In this document: one piece after another, positions 59,862 to 64,000 of the stretch
Layout: each line of letters opens with the position of its first letter
Numbering within the stretch: position 1 is the stretch's first letter
From: Sulfurifustis variabilis
Lineage (GTDB): Bacteria > Pseudomonadota > Gammaproteobacteria > Acidiferrobacterales > Sulfurifustaceae
Length of the DNA: 64,000 bases
Direction of reading: 5' to 3'
Assembly (NCBI RefSeq): GCF_002355415.1
Contig: NZ_AP014936.1
Coordinates: 3,819,501-3,883,500, forward strand
Notes under the pieces: generated by a model
Told to the model about the DNA's origin: nothing
Databases searched by the model: none
What the model saw: the letters and a program-made list of their open reading frames with translations, nothing else
Position numbers and translations under genes: made by a program

Positions 59862-61352
59862 TCAGCGGCCCTCCATATCGAGCGGTTCCACGGTCAACGT
59901 CAGACCTTCCATTCCCACAACCCTTATTCTTTGGCCTTTCTTGAGCGGGACATGGGTGCGCGCCTGCCACTCCTCGCTGTGCACGCGCACGCGGCCGCGC
60001 TCCCTGAACGCCTCCAGGACCTCGCCCGTCTCGCCGATCATCTGCTCCTTGCCGCTCACGACCACGCGCTTGCGGGCGCGGAGCGCGAGGGTGACGACGC
60101 CGATGAAGATCGCGCTCGACATGAGGGCGACCGCGGCGATCAGCTGCCAGGCGACGTCGTAACCCGGCACCTCGGTGTCGAGCAGGATGATCGAGCCGAC
60201 CACCATCGCGATCACGCCGCCGATCCCGAGCGCGCCGAAGCTCGGCATGAAGACCTCGCCCACCATGAAGGCGATGCCGAGGAGAATCAGAGCGAGCCCG
60301 GCGTAGTTGACCGGGAGCACCTGGAACGCGTAGAGCGCGAGCAGCAGGCAGATGCCGCCGATCACGCCCGGCACCACGTAACCCGGGTTCCAGAGCTCGA
60401 AGAAGATGCCGTAGATGCCGAGCATCATCAGGATGTAGGCGACGTTGGGGTCGGTGATGATCGAGAGCAGCTTGTTGCGCCAGTCGGGCTCCACCGACTC
60501 GATGGCGGCGCCCTTGGTCGCGATCCGGACGTCCTTGCCCTGCACATTGACTTTGCGACCCTCGGCCTTCTTGACGAGGTCGGCGAGGTCTACGGCGATG
60601 AAATCGGCCACGTTCTGCCGCACCGCTTCGTCGGAATGCAGCGAGGCCGCCTCACGCACCGCCTTCTCGGCCCACTCCACGTTGCGCCCGCGCATTTGCG
60701 CGAGCCCGCGGATGTACGCGATGGCGTCGTTCAGTGCCTTGCGGCTCATTGCGTCGTCGCCGAGGCCCGGGCGCTCGGGCTCGGCATCGTCCTTGGAGCC
60801 TTTGTCCTTCTCGCCGTCCTTGCCCTTCGCCTTGTCGCGCCCGTCGTCGCGCGGGCGCTCGTCACCCGGTGCGGGGCCGGGCCCGCCGATGCGCACGGGC
60901 GTCGCCGCGCCGAGGTTCGTCGCCGGGGCCATCGCGGCGACGTGGGACGAATAGAATATGTACGTGCCCGCGCTCGCGGCCCGTGCGCCGGATGGCGCCA
61001 CGTAAGTCGCCACCGGCACGGGCGACGCGATGATGTCCTTGATGATGTCGCGCATCGCCGTGTCGAGGCCCCCGGGCGTATCCATCTGCAGCACGACGAG
61101 GCTCGCCTTGGCCGCCTTCGCGCGTTCCAGACCCCGGTGCACGTAGTCCGCCGTCGCCGGCCCGATCGCGCCCTTGACGGTAAGAAGGTATACCTTTGGC
61201 GTCGCGGTCTCGGGCGGCGCGCCCTGCCGCCCCGCATCCTGACCGATTACCAGGAACGGCCACAGCACCAGCAACGCGAAGAAGCCGAGGCGGCGCAGCC
61301 GCCGGCTCCCGTCGCCGCCCCGGCCGCGCCCCGTGAAAGTGCCGTCACTCAT
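59862..61352 (-). CDS. NfeD-type membrane serine protease (long form)
   Basis: A 496-residue ClpP-class membrane protease that works with stomatin. After a signal anchor (about residues 20-35), the protease domain holds [17 protein letters not shown] and the catalytic Ser in [17 protein letters not shown]; the catalytic Lys is in [21 protein letters not shown] Lys/Asp/Glu-rich linker lies between them. Four or five membrane helices and the C-terminal NfeD OB-fold domain ([22 protein letters not shown]) follow. The ATG giving MSDGTFTG is chosen; the frame is open further up without similarity. This long NfeD form normally pairs with a slipin, as here. Confidence 0.94.
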   Translation of the reverse strand: MSDGTFTGRGRGGDGSRRLRRLGFFALLVLWPFLVIGQDAGRQGAPPETATPKVYLLTVKGAIGPATADYVHRGLERAKAAKASLVVLQMDTPGGLDTAMRDIIKDIIASPVPVATYVAPSGARAASAGTYIFYSSHVAAMAPATNLGAATPVRIGGPGPAPGDERPRDDGRDKAKGKDGEKDKGSKDDAEPERPGLGDDAMSRKALNDAIAYIRGLAQMRGRNVEWAEKAVREAASLHSDEAVRQNVADFIAVDLADLVKKAEGRKVNVQGKDVRIATKGAAIESVEPDWRNKLLSIITDPNVAYILMMLGIYGIFFELWNPGYVVPGVIGGICLLLALYAFQVLPVNYAGLALILLGIAFMVGEVFMPSFGALGIGGVIAMVVGSIILLDTEVPGYDVAWQLIAAVALMSSAIFIGVVTLALRARKRVVVSGKEQMIGETGEVLEAFRERGRVRVHSEEWQARTHVPLKKGQRIRVVGMEGLTLTVEPLDMEGR

Positions 61353-61441
61353 CGGGACACCATACCAGAGATTCCGCGCGGGCGAGAATAAACCACGGCG
61401 GTTCGGGGAGTTACCGACGCGAAGGTCTCGGGGCTTCGCGC

Positions 61442-62068
61442 TCAGCGGCTCGCCAGAAAGCTCAGGAGAAAATCGAGCGCCTCGAAGCGGTTGTAGGCCT
61501 CCTGCACGCCGCGCCCCCACACCGTGGGTCCGTGGTCACGCACGAGGAGCGCGCTGATCGCCGGGCGTCGCCGCGAGAAGCGCGAGCGTACCTCGCGCGC
61601 GATGCGCGCCACGTCCGGCTGATTCTCGAAGAGCGCGAGCTCCGCCTTGGGATGCTGTTCCCAGATCTCGAACGCCTTCACCATCTCGAGGCCGGGCAGA
61701 CGGAGGGTCTTGGGCCGACCCTTGAGTCGCGCGGTCGCGAGGCAGGCAACCACGGTATGCCCGTGGAGGCAGGCGCGCGCCTGGGGGTCGAGCGCATAGA
61801 TAGCCGCGTGAATTCCGGTCTCCGCCGAAGGCGCGAGCCCCGCGCGGCCGCGCTCGACCACGCCGCCATCGGCGACCCGTACCAGCAGGAAATCGTCTTC
61901 ACCGAGGCTGCCCTTCGGCAACCCGCTCGCGGTGATCCAGAAGTGGGCGTCGTCAGCGCGCGCGGACAGGTTGCCTGCCGTACCCCCCATCCAGCCACGC
62001 GCGTGGAAGTCGCGTGCGATGCCGGCCAGCGCGGTCCGCGGTGGGAGGTCATCGAACGAGTTGGCCAT
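61442..62068 (-). CDS. mtnB: methylthioribulose-1-phosphate dehydratase MtnB
   Basis: Zinc enzyme of the methionine salvage pathway that dehydrates methylthioribulose-1-phosphate, of the class II aldolase fold. The 208-residue protein has GGTAGNLSARADDAHFWITASG, a Zn-binding His pair in CLHGHTVVA and a third His in VRDHGPTVWG. It is 83 bases downstream of mtnD. The MtnC step (enolase-phosphatase), which should act between these two, is not encoded beside them. Confidence 0.94.
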   Translation of the reverse strand: MANSFDDLPPRTALAGIARDFHARGWMGGTAGNLSARADDAHFWITASGLPKGSLGEDDFLLVRVADGGVVERGRAGLAPSAETGIHAAIYALDPQARACLHGHTVVACLATARLKGRPKTLRLPGLEMVKAFEIWEQHPKAELALFENQPDVARIAREVRSRFSRRRPAISALLVRDHGPTVWGRGVQEAYNRFEALDFLLSFLASR

Positions 62069-62151
62069 CTAGGGCGGGACGGCCGTGGTAGCCCGCAGTT
62101 GCACGCGAAGACCGATTGGCCGCTGCCGCTTGATCGGGTTCGTACGCGGTT

Positions 62152-62691
62152 CTAGGCGATCGCGCGCTGGCGTTCCGTGTACACCGGCGCCCATCCGGAC
62201 GTGTCGATGAAGTAACGCACGGCCTTGATGCGCTTGGAGTCGCGCATCTCGAACCAGTGCTCGGCGTTGGCGGGCACATTGATGTAGTCGCCGGCCGAGA
62301 CCTCGAGGAGGAACTGACCGCCGTCGGGCTCGACGAAGCCGAAGAACCCGCGGCCCGCGACGATATAGCGCACCTCGTCGTCCGTATGGAAATGCACCTT
62401 GTCGAACTTCGCGAGCATGTCCGCGAGGCCCGGGACGTCCTCGTGGATGACGATGAGGTCGCGCGTCGTATAGCCCTTCGTGCGCTGAAGCTCCTCGAAC
62501 CGGTTTTGCACGAAACCGAGCAGCTCTTCCTTTTCCGCGTCGCTCAGGGCCTTCTTCTCCAGCAGCGCGCGCGCCCGGGCGCCGCCCGGGGCGGGCCAGG
62601 CGTTGAGCGCGATGCCCAATCGGGCGAGGCGGCCTTGAATGCGCTCGAAGTCGGTGGTCTCGGTGCCGTCGGAAGCGATGATGCGGGCCAT
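62152..62691 (-). CDS. mtnD: acireductone dioxygenase MtnD
   Basis: Cupin dioxygenase that cleaves acireductone in the last oxygenase step of methionine salvage. The metal ligands lie in KVHFHTDDEVRYIVAGRGFF and in the second cupin motif with DYINVPANAEHWFEM. At 179 residues it is normal for the family. Fe or Ni in the site decides the product; this cannot be read from sequence. GAGAGGAG precedes the ATG. The gene lies 50 bases after the rhlB stop. Confidence 0.95.
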   Translation of the reverse strand: MARIIASDGTETTDFERIQGRLARLGIALNAWPAPGGARARALLEKKALSDAEKEELLGFVQNRFEELQRTKGYTTRDLIVIHEDVPGLADMLAKFDKVHFHTDDEVRYIVAGRGFFGFVEPDGGQFLLEVSAGDYINVPANAEHWFEMRDSKRIKAVRYFIDTSGWAPVYTERQRAIA

Positions 62692-62741
62692 GGTCTACTC
62701 CTCTCCTCCGATGCGCCCCGACCCGGGGCGAACACAGATAG

Positions 62742-64000
62742 TTACCCGACCGCGGGTGTCTCGAATCCGCGTCGGGCAAGGGCGCGCCGACGTGGCCGCT
62801 CCGCCGCCGGCGGGATGTCCGGCTCGGGCTGCCTGGCGGGCTCCCTGGGCTCCACTTTCGCGAACGGCGCCGCTGCGGGCGCCCGATCGCGGGGCGGCCG
62901 TTCCCGCCGTCCGCCGCGTTCACGCGCCCCGCGCTCGGTCCGATCGCGCCGAGGACCGCGCCGCTCCTCGCGCTCGCGCCGCTCGCCGCGCGCGGGCGGC
63001 GACAGGGTCGGCAGCAGCTCGGGCGTGATCTTGCCGACCGGCAGCTTGTGCCCGATATACGCCTCGATGTCGGGGAGCGCAAACACGTAGCGTTCGCACG
63101 CGAAGCTCACCGCGTCGCCGCTCTTCCCGGCGCGCGCCGTGCGACCGATGCGATGCACGTAGTCTTCGGCGTTTTGCGGGAGGTCGAAGTTGAAGACGTG
63201 GGAGACGTCGGGGATGTGCAGGCCTCGCGCCGCGACGTCGGTCGCCACCATGATCGGCAGCCGACCCTCCATGAAGTCCTGCAGCAGTCGCAGGCGCATA
63301 TTCTGGGGAACGTCGCCCGAGAGTACCTCGGCCAGGAAACCGTTCGCCTTCAACCAGCCGACCAGGCGGTCCGCCATGTCCTTCGTGTTGACGAACACCA
63401 GGCTGCGCGTCGGGTCCATGTGCCGCAGCAGTCCGACGAGGAGCGGGATCTTCTCCTCGAGCGCCGTGTGATACAGGACCTGCTCGACCTTGTCGGCGGT
63501 GCGCTTGTCCGGCTCGATGCGGATGAACTGCGGGTTGTTCATGTGCTCGTAGGCGAGCTCCGTCACGCGGTAGGAAAGCGTCGCCGAGAACAGCATGTTG
63601 AGGCGCTTGTCGGGATCCGGCATCCGGCGCAGCAGAAAGCGGATGTCCTTGATGAAGCCGAGATCGAACATGCGGTCGGCCTCGTCGAGCACCATGACCT
63701 GGATCGCCCGCAGGTCGAACACATGCTGCTTGAAATAGTCGATGATGCGTCCAGGCGTCCCGATCAGCACGTCCACGCCGGCCTGGAGGTCCTGCCGCTG
63801 CTGTTCGTAGCCCGTGCCCCCGAATACGAGGCAGAGCTTGAGCCCCGCCTGCGCGCCGAGCGCCTCCGCGTCCTTGTGGATCTGCACGGCGAGCTCGCGC
63901 GTGGGCGCGAGCACGATCGCACGCGGCTGCGTCCCCGTGCGCTCCGGCGCTGCCGGCATCGTGAGCAGACGGTTGAACAGCGCGAGCAGGAACGCCGCGG
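62742..64000 (-). CDS. rhlB: DEAD-box RNA helicase RhlB (5' end off the window)
   Basis: ATP-dependent RNA helicase, a degradosome component in gammaproteobacteria. About 419 residues are visible; the N-terminal part with motif Q and motif I lies beyond the right edge. Visible are motif Ia ([10 protein letters not shown]), motif Ib ([10 protein letters not shown]), DEAD in [22 protein letters not shown] in [11 protein letters not shown], and motif [12 protein letters not shown]. The [15 protein letters not shown] and [10 protein letters not shown] stretches point to RhlB rather than RhlE or SrmB. The C-terminal tail is rich in Arg, Pro and Glu, as is usual for RNA-binding tails. Confidence 0.93.
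   Translation of the reverse strand, partial: AAFLLALFNRLLTMPAAPERTGTQPRAIVLAPTRELAVQIHKDAEALGAQAGLKLCLVFGGTGYEQQRQDLQAGVDVLIGTPGRIIDYFKQHVFDLRAIQVMVLDEADRMFDLGFIKDIRFLLRRMPDPDKRLNMLFSATLSYRVTELAYEHMNNPQFIRIEPDKRTADKVEQVLYHTALEEKIPLLVGLLRHMDPTRSLVFVNTKDMADRLVGWLKANGFLAEVLSGDVPQNMRLRLLQDFMEGRLPIMVATDVAARGLHIPDVSHVFNFDLPQNAEDYVHRIGRTARAGKSGDAVSFACERYVFALPDIEAYIGHKLPVGKITPELLPTLSPPARGERREREERRGPRRDRTERGARERGGRRERPPRDRAPAAAPFAKVEPREPARQPEPDIPPAAERPRRRALARRGFETPAVG

Overview
The window is high-GC DNA from a Gram-negative bacterium, most likely a free-living gammaproteobacterium of the Chromatiales/Acidiferrobacterales kind. The evidence is gene content and order: dusB-fis-purH-purD-purE, aroQ-accB-accC-prmA, pcm-rhodanese-tolC next to waaA, and glnE-ilvE with a small CHCC zinc-finger gene. 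The exact lineage is inference. It looks like a chromosomal segment. I see no insertion sequence, phage gene, CRISPR array, tRNA or rRNA.

Layout. 0.4-6.6 kb: a tripartite RND efflux operon (small leader protein, lipoprotein adaptor, HAE1-type pump, NodT-type outer-membrane channel) behind a palindromic operator of the CueR/GolS metal-sensing MerR type. 6.8-12.9 kb: a beta-propeller lipoprotein, a YegS-like lipid kinase, two small regulatory-looking genes, a BT1-type transporter, a CPBP membrane protease and a rhodanese. 13.2-15.2 kb: thiC behind a TPP riboswitch. 15.4-18.8 kb: PCMT-like methyltransferase, rhodanese, TolC, an NTF2-like protein and an outer-membrane protein.

19-36 kb is the accessory part: a surface-glycan locus. 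On the minus strand lie waaA, three GT4 glycosyltransferases, a GT9 heptosyltransferase, an FkbM methyltransferase and an O-antigen ligase. Divergently, on the plus strand, lie a GT2 enzyme, four mutually related GT4 enzymes and three different PAPS-type sulfotransferases. Two minus-strand GT4 genes are mosaic duplicates: blocks of perfect DNA identity (599, 115 and 165 bp at one constant offset of 1682 bp) are separated by diverged islands inside the acceptor-binding half. Together the genes suggest a variable, probably sulfated, lipopolysaccharide or capsule-like glycan.

36-64 kb is mostly housekeeping: zinc finger, ilvE, glnE, an O-methyltransferase, groES-groEL under a perfect CIRCE element, ankyrin protein, cutA (no usual start codon), a dsbD with a duplicated N-terminal domain, a TlpA-like thioredoxin, aroQ, accBC, prmA, a zinc-ribbon membrane protein, dusB-fis, purH, a GNAT enzyme, purD, purE, a YrdC protein, hemF, an acyl-CoA thioesterase, a Tat-like exported protein, a stomatin/NfeD pair, two methionine-salvage genes (mtnB, mtnD, without mtnC) and the 3' part of rhlB running off the right edge.

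Many long overlapping reading frames on the opposite strand or in other frames are products of the high GC content and are not annotated.
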